Origin: Arbacia lixula
Lineage: Eukaryota > Echinodermata > Echinoidea > Arbacioida > Arbaciidae
Direction: 5' to 3'
Length of the DNA stretch: 64,000 bases
Assembly: GCA_963669155.1 (NCBI GenBank)
Contig: OZ022586.1
Span: forward strand, 23,607,030-23,671,029
Below are positions 1 to 11,946 of this stretch, in pieces. The translations under genes were made by a program, and so were the position numbers. Within the stretch, counting starts at the first letter, position 1, and each line of letters begins with the position of its first letter. The notes beneath the pieces were generated by a model. The model ran no database searches and was not told where the DNA came from. It saw only the letters and a list, made by a program, of their open reading frames with translations.

Positions 1-692
1 ATTCATTTCAAGAAAATACTATCGTTTACGTAATGCGAGGAGGTATGAATCATTTTACCTCGTGAATTAGTAGGAATGTAGAGTAACTTTCCTTCAAATT
101 AATAGTATTCTTGTATATGTTGAAAAAAATTATGCCCTTTACTATGAAATCAGTTAGTAATCGGTTGATTAATTGGTCCAGTGTCATATGTACATCTGTA
201 ATTTACAAGAAAACCTGTCATACGACAAAATAAACGTATTGCAAGTATGTTCACCATTTTTGTAAATATAAACATGAAAAAGTGTGATCCAAACAAATTA
301 ATCATATGCATCGCTGGCCTGATTAACCGTAGAAGCAGGAAAAAAAATTGATACATAAAAGCCTTACAAGTAAGAAGACACCCTTCTCCTCAATCACTAT
401 CACCACTATACATGCACCACCACTACCCCCACCAACCATACAATCACCACTACTCTTACTAAACACAGTCGGTGCACATTATAACTATCTACAAATGTGT
501 TTAACGAATCATGGATCCTACAAACATTTACAAATGTATTGGAGGAAATAGTTGCCAGTCTCAAACTTAAAATCCGTTAGACCAAAGAGATTAAGTAATC
601 GATGAATTGAGCTCCATACATGTTCCTTCAACTCCAACAACGCCCCCCTCCTTTTTTAATCAACGTGGCAAGACATGCAAGAATAACCTATT
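1..692. other. Non-coding, nothing recognised
   Basis: AT-rich sequence with only short low-complexity open frames. On the minus strand it is the 3' flank of the terminal exon at 693-1159. I saw no clear minus-strand polyadenylation hexamer. Confidence 0.5.
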
Positions 693-1159
693 TCACAGCA
701 ATTCATTGCGGTATCTTGGCTTTTCCTTAGTGTAATCTAACGTCAGGTTCTGATCTCGCATGGCAGCTCTCACCATATCCTCTGGGTACTGAGGAAAGAA
801 GAGCGCGAAAGCATCCACTATCTCCTGCGGGGATCTCATGTACGTTTTCTGCACGCGACCCTCTTCATCTTCTACGAGAAGCGTGGTGTCCTTGATGCAA
901 ACAAAGTGGCCGTGTGGGCATGGTGGGAATGCGAAGCAACGAAGACTCCGGAGAAGAGGTATATCCGGTAAATTTTGTGTAAATATCTGTGTCAACATCT
1001 CGTCAAAGTAGGAGATGTCCACCGGTTTACATACATGGAGGACATGGTATGTACATGGTATGTTAACGTATGTATTCAGAACTTCTCGAAGGAACGTGAA
1101 AGCCTCCTCTGATGTCAACATATTGTAGGTAGCGGTCGGTCTTATCTGGAATGGTCCGT
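693..1159 (-). CDS. Terminal coding exon, unrecognised 155-codon domain
   Basis: An open minus-strand frame ends in a stop at 693. It is preceded by a good splice acceptor, a pyrimidine-rich tract ending in catacag just above 1159, so it reads as a phase-1 last exon rather than a one-exon gene. The product begins DGPFQIRPTATYNML and ends PRYRNELL. It looks globular, with the Cys-rich stretch CFAFPPCPHGHFVC in the middle and an acidic hairpin-like segment (LLVEDEEGRVQKTY). I do not recognise the family. It lies 6 kb downstream of the transmembrane exon of gene 1 on the same strand and could be its intracellular C-terminus. However, that exon leaves in phase 0 and this one enters in phase 1, so another exon would be needed between them. 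It may equally be the last exon of another gene. Confidence 0.6.
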
Positions 1160-1711
1160 CTGTATGAAAAGTAACGAGTAGCACAATACTGGTATTTGTG
1201 AGCCTCAAAATTAATCAATGTATAACTAAAGATAATTGAGCAATTTAAAGACTCATGGTCCTAAATAATGAGGATCTTAGGTAGAATAACTGCAATATTC
1301 TAACATTAAAGTCCAGAATTGATAATTGTGTAAATAAAACTGAGCAGAAAAAATCTTACGATATTATGCGGTCACATAAGGAATAACCGCAATCTCCTAA
1401 CAACGAACCTAAAAGAGCAAAAATTAATAACCTAATAACTAAAAGTAGCTCAGCAGAATTCAGCCTTACAACACCAAATCATGACGATCACACAAGAAAT
1501 AACTGCATGCTCCTAACATTTAGGAGGGAAAATTTACAAATTCATTAATCCGTCGTAGGAAAGATGACTGTACCTACTTCGTGCAGGACTAACTCAATGA
1601 GGATGATGAGCTTTGAAAATCAAACAAGGCAACTGTTCAATCAGGCAGGGGTTATCCGATTAAATTCACTCAATGAAGACCACACCGTGCCTTCCCCCTC
1701 CAATATACATA

Positions 1712-1751
<40 letters not shown>

Positions 1752-3799
1752 CTCTCCCACAAACGCACACACAACAAAATACTGATTGGTGATTGGGCAG
1801 CTCCTGTTCGTGTTTCTGCGTGGGGGGGGGGGGGGGGCGTATATCCGTGTTTGCTCACACCACGGTTCGCCACACTTTGGCAGGTATTCACCGAGCCTAT
1901 TTTACCATATGTAGCAAGCCCACAATATAAGAGTCATAATCTTAACTAAATTTATTTGCAACGTTATGTGTTCTTTGCTTACAATTCGTCACAGTTTTCA
2001 CGATCCATGAAAAATTGACCCAGTCATGAGAAGACTTGCTACTACCAATTTATTTCAATGAGATTGTGTTTGCGTAGAAAGGTGTAAGCTGGTAAATATA
2101 TTCCGATATATTTATAAGTCAATCGATTGTAACTCACTAAATTGATGTATTGTGTACATTCATCATGTAACGCGGGGTTTATTCCTAAGCACACAATCAG
2201 TCATTAAGCTATTAAGCTCACATTCAGAGACAAGAAGGTGAAGGTTTCATCTATTTCATTGACGTATTTTTTACACACATCGCAAGCACATGTCACGGTT
2301 CTTGAAAACGCTGCGGAACTATATAGTACATGTGCAGTGTTCAATGACTGTAAAATCATAATGTTATCATTAATTTATACTGTTATTTCTGATACAGATG
2401 ACATGTAGAGGTTTACACCCACATGCTGTAAATAATTGCTGAAAAGATGTACCAGCATTAATCGTAATGAAAAGCAATATTCCAATGTGAACTTTAAATA
2501 TACAAGAAATATGAGAAAATATCTTTCTGTACGAAATATATGATTGAGCTTATGTATGTGATTGTATCTTTTAGCATCTTAATGTTGTGTGGTTGTGTGT
2601 GTATTTACAGCGTGAGGTTTGCTTATGTGTGTGTGTGTGTGTGTGCGTATGAATGTGTATAAACAAACTTAACATTTCTTTCAGGTGACCCTCATAGCTA
2701 TTACAAATCAGTTTATCCAGTGCTTCCATTATTTGTTCTTGGAAACTGTTTTCTTGATTGTTCACAGCTTTTTCTTTATCATAAGCATAATTTTTCCTCA
2801 CTTTTATTTTGCACCAATAAAGCTATAATCTCACCGTTAAATGTTCATTTTTAGTCAAGCGTAAATCTATAAATATTATACGTAATGCCTCTAATCGTGT
2901 AGAGTGGTATACTATGTAAATCATGTGTAATGCGGCGTCACTGCCGCGAATCTTGATAATTCCAATAAACCAAGAATAAATAAATGTTTTCATTTTGACA
3001 AGACTTCGTCCAGTGGGCGGGCTTTAACAAGCAAGTTCAACGTTGAAAGTCTATTTCTTATACAATCAAATAAACCATACGAACAAATGCACAATATATG
3101 ACCATTTCTCAAGTAAAAGCAATACATTATGATGCGCATGTGACTGCATTGTGAACTTAAAAGACGAGTTTCGACAGCAACACACACAAAATATTCGTAC
3201 ACAATAGATTGTTACCAATGAACCCTTTATTCGATACTCCGCCTCACTTCCCAACATAACATACGTTAAGTAAATGTACATGAAACATGTTGAAGTCACA
3301 CATTGCACATAATGAAGCTTAGGTATAAAAACATAATAAGTAGTAAATATGTTCTAACACAAAATAACCTAAACCGCCAGACTATACTCATCACAAAAGT
3401 GACATATAAGCCTACATTTACTGTGTACATGTTTTACGTATATCTGAAATGCTACATTACCCGCGATGTAACCCATCATTGCTGTAAACTAATTGGTTAC
3501 GTTGTCTATAAGGAACCTCATTGTACCTATTGTCTTTTTATTCTACGTAATGCACATAATATATCTGTATACGTCTGAATTTGTTACAATTTCCATTTAC
3601 ACAAATACAACTTGATATCACCTGACTTAGACATCTTTTGAAAACCTGGTCAAAGCATACAACAATAAGTATAGGAACTTAAGCAAAAGTCAATTGAACT
3701 GAACAAATGGAGGCCTTCAAATCATTCCTACATGTCATGCATGTAGCATTTCATGCAAGCGACTGCATAGAAATCAATTTCTCTCACATGTAACTTTGT
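1160..3799. other. Non-coding stretch with microsatellites
   Basis: No exon can be supported. It holds a CA run at 1713-1749, a poly-G run at 1822-1837 and a TG run at 2626-2645. Short open frames around these are translations of the repeats. Confidence 0.5.
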
Positions 3800-4464
3800 A
3801 TTTCTTACAAAGAAGACCACCCAGAGGCTTGTTCAGGTGCTGGTCATGTCTCGCATTAACTTTTGCAACAGCCTTCTGTATGGTCTACCTGATGCACAAA
3901 TTAACAAACTGCAGAGGATACAAAATTCAGCAGCTAGGCTTATTGCTAAACGTCGTTCACGTGAGTCTGTCACTCCACTGCTATGGGAGCTTCATATGCT
4001 AAGGGTTCGTGAACGAATTGATTTTAAGATCATCTTGCTTACTTTCCAATATTTGATAGAATCAGCTCCGGTCTATCTTCAACAGCTAATATCAGAATAT
4101 TCACCCTCCCGCAACTTGCGCTCAGGCAAAAAATCATTCTTAGTAGTGCCTGCCACCAGTACCCACACTTATGGTTCTCAATCTTTTTATTCAGCATCCC
4201 CTCAACTTTGGAACAACCTACCTCATAGCATAAAACAAGCAGACTCAACAGGCAAATTTAAATTTATGTTAAAAATCTTCTTTTCCGTTAAATAGACTTT
4301 CCTTAACAGTTGGAGCTTCAACTGTCTACTGTCAACTGTCAACATGTATTACTTGGTTTTAGCTGACTTTCATGTCTTTCTATTTATTTCTTCCTTAAGT
4401 GCTTAGAGACATTCTTTGTGATAAGCGCTATATAAATGATGTTAATCATTATTATTATTATTAT
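3800..4464 (+). mobile_element. 5'-truncated CR1/L2-type LINE, reverse transcriptase C-terminus and 3' tail
   Basis: The plus-strand frame to 4295 carries the typical end of CR1/L2-clade reverse transcriptases: SRINFCNSLLYGLPD, then KLQRIQNSAARLI, and near the end YGSQSFYSASPQLWNNLP. Everything upstream, including endonuclease and catalytic RT core, is missing, as expected of a 5'-truncated insertion. The 3' end has AAGCGCTATATAAATG followed by an ATT microsatellite, the usual L2-like terminus. The remaining frame is open, so the insertion is moderately young or by chance undamaged. It lies outside the recognised host exons. Confidence 0.85.
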
Positions 4465-4883
4465 TTGTAAATATACTTCTTACTTTTCTGAGGTTTTGCA
4501 CTCTATAGAATTGGCTTGGTTTATGCATTGACAGGGCACTCCAGTCAAAAGATACACCTTAAATTTATATATAATAGTGTATCATAATATAGACATAGAC
4601 ATGTTAATTGAATATGGTACAAACATAGACCTTTAACATTTTAGTGTAGAGATACATCGAGATAAGTATGTAAATCCATATGACTATACTCGTCATACTA
4701 ACTCTCCATACAATTAATGAATTATATGAGAAAAAAATGTTCATAGAAACGATATAATTAATTAATGTTTCGGTCCTGCAAATTAAAGATTATATACACA
4801 ATCTAATTAGTATCTTCCCCAAATACAATTATAATCAGTTAACGACAGGCGAAGTGTGCTATACATGTACTAATCCTTATTAT

Positions 4884-4932
<49 letters not shown>

Positions 4933-6612
4933 TACTGTGCTGTAACATTCAAATACGTATTACCAAGCAGAAAACAAGAGGAACACAGACAATGAGGCAA
5001 AAGTAATTTTTAATAGTAGGCGCTCACTCTCATAGGGCAATGACGTGCCAAATAAAATGCATCTAGCAGTTACTCATTTGTTATATGCATAGAAAATATG
5101 CCTTCTAAAAAAAATTCAAAATGAAATTGCCGAGTGTCATTAGGCATTTGTTTTGGCAACTTGCGAGAAAATGTGACATACAATAGAAACACGGAGGAGT
5201 TAGATATTATACCATAGAAATGTACACGATTAAAAATATGTTGAACAAAGGCAAATCAGATCGAATGAGTTCATTCTCAAAGCAGGCACTTGTTTGTTAA
5301 ATTTACATGATTGTTGTATTTAGATATACATGCTTTTTTCTATGAAGAGACTGTTTTCTAAACTCATGGCTTTTATCCACAACAATTCTCTAGGTTTGCA
5401 GTCATTTTCACTGATGTAATATCCAATGTTTGAGACATGAATCAACAGACCTAGACTTAAATTCAATTCCCGTAACACCACAACATATAGAATATTTTTT
5501 TTTACTCAGCTTAAAGTCTATTGGTTTAACTATATATTGACACAAGAAATTCTATGTTTAATTAACTACCAGTATTACACATAACTTGCATAAGACAATA
5601 CATATGATATATATAAAGAGGTACCCACACCGACGGCTCATCAATTCGTTTCATTTTAACCTGCGTAATAATTGGCACTGTCTGTGTACTTCAGCAGTAA
5701 CAAGAAAACAATGGATTTTAAGTAATTAGGTGGGGTAAGTAACCAATGGCCTGAAGACTTAAATTAAATTCCCTTAACATTACAACATATACAGTATATA
5801 ACATTTTTTTTTTACTCAGCTTATATTTTTATTTTCCCAATGAACATGATGACCTTTACAAGACATGGCGACGGTTTCATGGATATCGAGTTGCAGAACC
5901 ATTTTGAGGGGTTTATTTCCATATAGATTTAGACTGCTGAGTTTGAAGTAACGATGGTTCATTCCTGCAACCCACAGTCATTGTCTCTGTAGTAATCACA
6001 TACCATTATAAACAAAGCCAATTTAGAACAACCCTTTTCCCAAGTACCTTTACATGATTTGTTTTCTAACGTAATCACATCAACTGGCGCTTATACGGCA
6101 GCTAGCTAAAGCCAGGCTAATCAACAAAAATGCTTGGGGTGGTGTTGCGTATGAAATAAGAAAAGTGCTATGTAAAACCAAATTATGTTTGTATGTATGT
6201 ACATCTATTGTTCCTATATGGCTGATAAATTGATCCTTGAAGGAAAAAAAATCATTTTGTTATAACATGTACCAGTCTTGTACAAAAAATAATATAGGCT
6301 GCTACTATCGATAGAGATCTAGGCCGTGTTTGATAGCATAGAGCCTGCCATCTAGGTGCGCTTTCCTTGGGATTTCTCTGGCGCTGCGACTCGGCGCATG
6401 CATGACGTTTCGTGACACGCTCAGGGTGTTGGCTTGATGGTGGTCAAAGGCGCGCTAAAGAAGAATGGCAAATAAAGATAATAATGAGTGTTGGTGATTA
6501 TTTATCAGGTCGATATTTATGTAGTTTTTATTCATTTATATAGTCTATACAGACCAGGGTACCCCTGACAGAGGGCAAAGCAATTTACTCCTAGGAGGCC
6601 CTGCCAAATACA
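4465..6612. other. Non-coding AT-rich stretch
   Basis: It contains an AT dinucleotide run at about 4889-4929. A short direct repeat of roughly 65 bp lies at about 5455-5520 and again at about 5755-5820 (both carry CTTAAATT, a CAACATATA core and a poly-T run before ACTCAGCTTA). A locally GC-richer patch lies at 6340-6450. No gene is seen. Confidence 0.5.
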
Positions 6613-6791
6613 TTAATTAACACACAGTTCATAGACAATAATAACTATTGAATAATTAAATGTCATGTAAGACAATAAATGAAACTCTTGTGTGTCAGAT
6701 AAAGTGGTGCTCTTTGGAGTTTCCTCACAATACTTGGAGAAAGTCGATACATATATGCCTTTCCCTCTCTGTTCTTTCAAATCATAATATT
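6613..6791 (-). CDS. Candidate cytoplasmic exon with a YxxL motif (weak)
   Basis: Just downstream of the transmembrane exon of gene 1, a minus-strand frame opens after a possible acceptor (gagcacag above 6791). It reads EYYDLKEQRGKGIYVSTF, hydrophilic and tyrosine-bearing like a receptor tail. A possible phase-1 donor (T then gtgagg) lies at 6729; otherwise the frame runs to a stop at 6613, through less protein-like sequence. The problem is phase: the transmembrane exon leaves in phase 0, while this frame needs a phase-1 entry. Either an exon is missing between them or this is chance. Confidence 0.25.
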
Positions 6792-7096
6792 CTGTGCTCA
6801 TCAGAAGTACTCAAACATTTCGTGGTGGAGGTTTGAAAGGGCATAAGCATTTACATGATTTTAGCACATGTCTGACACGCAATACACTTTATCTGTTATA
6901 TGTAAAAAAAAAAAATTACATTGCAAATCCCTGTATTGAAACTGTGTATCTTACTTTGCAATTCATTGCAATGCTGCTATCTATTGCAGCTCGCTTTTAA
7001 TGATGCGTGGCCCAGGAATAGAATGCATCACACGCTTGCTGTATATATCGCCTTCTGTTTGAATTTAATGTATCAAAGTATAGCCACAATACTTAC

Positions 7097-7221
7097 AAGT
7101 TTATTCTCTGCTCGGATCCTGAGGACAACACAGATGACCATACAGCCGATCAAACCCATTGCAAAGGAAGATCCGATGGCAATCCCAATGATCCCACCCA
7201 AACCCAAGTCGTTCGGCAGCT
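7097..7221 (-). CDS. Gene 1: transmembrane exon
   Basis: The acceptor aaatcag lies above 7221 and the donor gtaagt below 7097. After LPND the exon encodes a Gly-rich hydrophobic helix (GGIIGIAIGSSFAMGLIG, then CMVICVVL) and the basic stop-transfer RIRAENKL. Entry is phase 1, matching the EGF exon at 10385-10528, so the junction reads RVC-E-LPND. Exit is phase 0, which marks the start of a cytoplasmic region whose continuation I could not place with confidence. The order EGF, helix, basic residues gives a type I orientation. Confidence 0.85.
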
Positions 7222-7621
7222 CTGATTTAAAGGAGATATGACAATTACTCAATCATTGATCATTAAAATATTGATGACGGGAAAGAAAGTAATTTTGATG
7301 TATGCTGATCTTGAAGAAGAACGACCAAGAAAGAAATTAAAAACATGAAAGAAAAGAGGCGGGAATAGAGAGAATGACGAACTAATTGACTAACATTATC
7401 ATCATTATGGCAATCCTTGTAAAACGATAGGGATGTCAGCACATTTGTTAATGTAGTTAAGGGGGCAGCATTTTGTTTGAATGCACGATTTTTTTAACGT
7501 CTCCTGAAATAAAGTGTTAAGTATGTTTATACATACCCACACCCCTACAAACCTCAAAATATTCTTATGCACACAACTACACAACATAGGATGGTAAATA
7601 AACGATCACATACACACAACT

Positions 7622-7832
7622 ACACACACACACACACACACACACACACGTACACACACATACACACACAGATGCACATACACATAATTCTGTCAGCCAC
7701 TGAGACTGAATACTCCGCGCACACCCTCCCAGAGCCGACTTCTGTTGGATACCTTTCCAGGTACCCATGTATACATACACACAAACACACATGCAAACAC
7801 ACACACAAAAAAACCCCACAAACACACACACA
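7622..7832. repeat. CA microsatellites flanking a relic EGF exon
   Basis: CA-rich runs at 7622-7680 and about 7780-7832 sandwich the relic exon at 7690-7768. They generate several His/Thr or Cys/Val repeat open frames that are not genes. Confidence 0.8.
7690..7768 (-). pseudogene. Relic of the C-terminal part of the EGF exon, donor lost
   Basis: This matches the 3' end of the EGF exon at 10385-10528 plus the start of its intron: YLERYPTEVGSGRVC against YLDRSPAEVGAGRVC. The upstream two thirds of the exon are absent and replaced by CA repeat. The splice donor reads cggagt instead of gtgagt, so it cannot be spliced normally. It is a fossil of a local exon duplication. The RTE-like LINE now lies between it and the intact exon. 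Confidence 0.75.
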
Positions 7833-7847
7833 CTACTACTACTCCTA

Positions 7848-10312
7848 CTAAGCGGACGCATCCGAGATTGAGTTCACAATGCAACGCCATGAGTCTTTAT
7901 CATTCATCAATGTCTGCAAGTCCCCAGTTTCACACTGGATGTCCCTTGCAATACAATCCATATAGTTCAGAGGTCTCCTTCTCTGTTAGGGCATGGGAGT
8001 CTCATGCAAATAACATCTGATATTACTTGGTCTTTAGCCCTAAAGCAGTGACCAGCGAATCTCGTTCGACGATGAGCAGCAATGGTAGAGATAGGTGGTA
8101 TATTTTCATAGATCTCTAGTTTTGTTTTGTGTTCCCTCCAGCTAATATTTTGTACCCTCATGAGTAACCGAGTATATGTCCCATCGAGGCGGTCCTGTAG
8201 TGCCTTCTTCATGGTCCATGTCTCTGAACCATAAAGAAGGATGCTCTCGACGCAGGCCCGAAAAAAAATCACTTTTGTAGACCTTGATATTTGAGACTGC
8301 CAAATGTGGTGTAATTTATTGCATGCATTCCATGCTTGACCTTTGCGTGACATGAAATCTTTCTTTGAGTCTACGAGGAACGATCCTAGATATTTAAAAT
8401 CGTTTACTTCCTTGATTTGTAAGCCTATTCAGGAGGTGATTGGAGGATGATCAGCCTCTTCGTTTAGTGTCATGTACTCAGTTTTCTTTGGGTTAAGAAA
8501 CAGACCAACCTTTGCTGAAGCGTTCTCTACAGATGAAAGCAAGTCTTGCGCATTACGAATATGTTTTGCTATTAAGGCAATGTCATCTGCGTAGTCAAGA
8601 TCTGCCAAATACTTGTCTTTGTCGCGGCTAGTTCTATCTGGTTTGATATCTAGACCCTTTTCTTTCATGTTCTCTATAGACTGAAGTAGAATATAATCCA
8701 CAACTATGACTAAGAGATAGGGTGCAAGCGTATCTCCTTGCAGTATCCCTGATGTTGTCTTAAATTTCTTCGTGGCCCGTCCATGCTTTGTACAAAGCTT
8801 GTTGAGTGGTTATACATAATGGAAATAGCTTTTATTATCTGAGAAGGTATGCCATAGTTATCAAGGATTTGAAACATGACCTTTCTATTGACACTGTCAA
8901 AAGCCTTGGAGAAGTCCACAAAAATGATAGTTGCTTTCTGCTTGGAAATTTGCATCTCCTCTATTATCCTTCTAAGAGTGAGGATTTGAGGTGTTGTGGC
9001 TCTCCCTTTCCGGAAGCCATTCTGGTTACGTCGCAGAATAGGATCAACATGGGGAGTGATTCTATTGAGAAGCAATGAATTGTAGACCTTAGGAGCAATT
9101 GGTGAGAGTGTTATACCTCTGTAATTTGAGGGAAGAGCAAGGTCACCTTTCTTGGGTATGGGGGATTATGACAGAGTTGGAAAGTTGCTGATAGATGTTG
9201 CCTACATATGTTTCGTTACAGAAGTTAAGCAATTCTTGATGGAAAAGTGGACTTTTCCAAAGAAGTGCTGGAATGTTGTCAGGACCTGGTGTTTTAGACA
9301 GTTTGATTCTCAGTAGGCAGTTTTGGAGCTCATCCATAGAGAACGGGCCTGTCGGTATAGGAAGTTTGTCAGCGATCCTCTTGTGAAAGAAAGGATCATC
9401 TTGATTGGAGTTCTGTTCAGTGTTGCCCAAAAGATTACTGAAGTGTTTGTACCAACAGTCTAGACGTTCTTCTGTAGTGGCACCTTGAACACGAAAAACA
9501 AGAGATGTGTTCTTGTTAGTAATTTCTCTCAGGACCTGCCAGGCCACTGCGTGTTTATGTTCGTGGTGAAGACTTTCAAGCTCCGTAGTCTTGGATTTAA
9601 CTTGTGCTTCAAGGACTCTAGTGTAAGCCTGATCATATGCAGATTTAGCAAGTTCTAGCTGTTTTTGAGAGTTTCTGGTTGGTCCGGTATTGTGTTTCTC
9701 TGATGCTTTCTTCAGATTTTCTCTTGCTCCATTAACTTTGTCATCTGTGGCCGCTTGAACGTTATTCCTTTTTGTCTTCTTGGGGAGCATTTGGACTGCT
9801 AATTCTTTATTGGCATTGATTAATGTATTGTATACTGCTGTAGTGTTTTTGTCTTCTAGTTCATCGCAGAGTGAACAGAATCTGTTATGAACAGCTACAG
9901 TAAATTGCTCAGAGAGGTTGGCATCCCTTACAACTCTTCCCCAGTCTATATACTTCATCGGATCGTAGGTGGCTTGGTTTTCCGATAACTGATTTGGCAT
10001 TTGCGGGAGACAATGCGATGATCTGACTGAATACCTTCAAAAGAGTTGTAAGATCTACAGTTCTTAATAGAGTTAATCCATTTCTTCCTTACCAATATGT
10101 AGTCTAATTGTACAAGATGACCTGTTGGACGGTGATGGGTCCAAAGTCTGTTCTTGCGGTGCTGAAACCTTGTGTTGGTGGCAATAAGGTTGTATTGCTC
10201 CATGAAGTCCTTCATGTACCAACCATTTCTGTTGGTTTCATCTGCACACGTAAATAGTGCCTCTGTAGGACCTAGTTGGGCATTGAAATCTCCCCCTATA
10301 ATCTCCCCCCTA
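7848..10312 (-). mobile_element. RTE-like LINE, 5'-truncated, endonuclease to RT C-terminus
   Basis: Reading the minus strand, the element begins inside the AP-endonuclease (IIGGDFNAQLGP, then QLDYILVRKKW and QSDHRIV). It passes a linker, the RT palm (NGFRKGRATTPQILTLRR; VDFSKAFDSVNR) and the YADD catalytic box (LDYADDIALI). It ends with the C-terminal region (LLYGSETWTMKKALQDRLDG; FAGHCFRAKD) and a stop at 7848-7850, followed by a short TAG-rich tail. Domain order and C-terminus fit the RTE group; I cannot separate RTE from RTE-X by eye. The frame is broken into several pieces, so it is inactive. The first part of the endonuclease is missing. It lies within the intron between the EGF and transmembrane exons of gene 1, in the same orientation as the gene, between two TG-rich tracts. 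Confidence 0.9.
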
Positions 10313-10384
10313 CACACACACACTCACACACACATACACTTCAGTTAGCCACTGGGACTGAATACTCACGAACTGAATACTCAC

Positions 10385-10528
10385 CGCACACCCTCCCAGC
10401 CCCAACTTCTGCTGGAGACCTGTCCAAGTACCCAGACATACACGCACAGGTGAAGGAGCCTTCTACGTTGGTACACACTGCGTTCTCGGAGCAGTCGTTG
10501 GTGGTCGAAGTGTTGCACTCATTTATGT
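10385..10528 (-). CDS. Gene 1: calcium-binding-type EGF exon with tandem donors
   Basis: The acceptor tttttctag lies above 10528. The exon begins DINECNTSTTNDC, the start of a calcium-binding EGF, and continues AVCTNVEGSFTCACMSGY to the final Cys in GRVC. It carries six cysteines and is phase 1-1. It follows the second SEA exon and precedes the transmembrane exon, so it is a membrane-proximal spacer. The donor gtgagtattcagt is repeated in tandem 15 bp further into the intron. Use of the second copy would add five in-frame residues (GEYSV) without changing phase. Confidence 0.9.
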
Positions 10529-11156
10529 CTAGAAAAATCAATATGGGGTAAACGGTTGTAAACTGTGCTTGTAAGGGCAAGGGGGGGGGGGGCGAAAAAA
10601 AACTGTTTGAAGGATTTTTGTGTTCACCTTCAAAGTTTTATATGAAAATAAACATGGTAATCACTTAAAACAGTTTAATTTTTTGCGACATTTTAATTAT
10701 GTACTGATGAATTTCATCAGGTTTGCTCGATGCCCTTTTTTTATGTATGTATGAAAGTGTTTATGTGCTCTCCCGTTCAAATGCAGAAGCGTTGTATCTA
10801 TTGCATATTCTGGTAATTAGAAATGATCTAAAAGGCGAATTTTTAATATCGAGGCTTGTGATTCCAATTTGAATCTCATCATGTACAATTTGTAAGTGTA
10901 GGTATAACTATCGGGACATTATACCTTTTAATATCTCTTGATATAGAATAACAGACATGGGCCCTGACCATGAATGCATATTCGAATCACATCACAGGGA
11001 ATATGCTAAAAACTATGGCCCGAATTCGTAAAGAAGTTTTATATCTAGATCACGGTATAACCAGATTTCTTGGCGTATGTGAGAAAGCAAATGAGTGCAC
11101 GTGAGCATATGCGTGCTTAATAATAAAAATGTGCGTTCTGCGCATCGTGCTAAATT
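10529..11156. other. Intron of gene 1, nothing else recognised
   Basis: AT-rich intronic sequence between the EGF exon and the SINE, with a poly-G run near 10579-10592. Confidence 0.5.
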
Positions 11157-11467
11157 TAATAATAATAATAATAATAATAAGTACAATAATCGGTTCTTAT
11201 ACAGCGCTTTCCTAGTACGAAGTACTACCCAAAGCGCTCAATTATTACCCCTGGCTTCAGCTAAGCAGCCAAGTATGTAGCGTTTAAAGCTACTTGATCT
11301 ATTTAGAACAGGAATACTTTATTCCTGTACCAAATTACTACACCTGGGTTGAGAGGGACAAACATGAGCAAAACACCTTGTCCATGGGTGTACGCACCGG
11401 GCTGGGCTTGAACCCAGGATCTCTCTGCGAGAGTCAAGGCCTCTCACCACTATACCACAGTGCCCTC
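11157..11467 (-). mobile_element. tRNA-derived SINE with an L2-like tail
   Basis: On the minus strand the element starts GGGCACTGTGGTATAGTGG. An A-box-like TATAGTGGTGAGAG lies at 11441-11454 and a B-box GGTTCAAGCC at 11405-11414, the layout of a Pol III tRNA promoter. An unrelated body follows, and the 3' end has AAAGCGCTGTATAAGAAC before an ATT microsatellite (about 11157-11180). The tail resembles the 3' end of the L2-type LINE at 3800-4464, suggesting mobilisation by that LINE group. It sits in a gene 1 intron. Confidence 0.8.
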
Positions 11468-11946
11468 ACATTTACGCTGGTTATGATTCGGCTGCTCAAG
11501 CCGGCCTCCTTGTTTTATTTTGAATATATTTGTACCAAGAAGAACAAGCAAAATGCTAACGTTTTCACTCACAAATCAGCAAAATTATGCTCTTTAGAAA
11601 ACTATTTGTAGATTAAAGATCACCAAGAAACTGGTGGATAAATTGCGCTTCGAATATCGCTCGTTAAATTGTCGCAGATTCACGTCACTGAACTTTGAAA
11701 CTGCTCCCACCGATAATGTGTGCTATCTTCGTCGATCCGACGAGTTCAGTGCCGACATTTCACCAGTATTGCGTCTCGATTGTGGGCTTCTGAGTGGAGT
11801 GAAAAACTTTTTGCGATCAACTGGAAAATTACGGAAGAACGAACGAAAATGTGCAATTGCAATTTTCCACCGAAAAACGCATTTTGTTTGCTTATGCGTA
11901 AGTGCACAACACATTGGTTTTAATATATCACGGTTTAATTAAACAC

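Noticed and set aside
2571-2801. Minus-strand open frame with QEQIMEALDKLI
   Set aside because: No convincing acceptor (purine-rich upstream), and it ends in TG repeat.
6526-6615. Possible LINE or SINE 3' end (ATTTATATAG ... )
   Set aside because: Too short and without a diagnostic tail or coding part.
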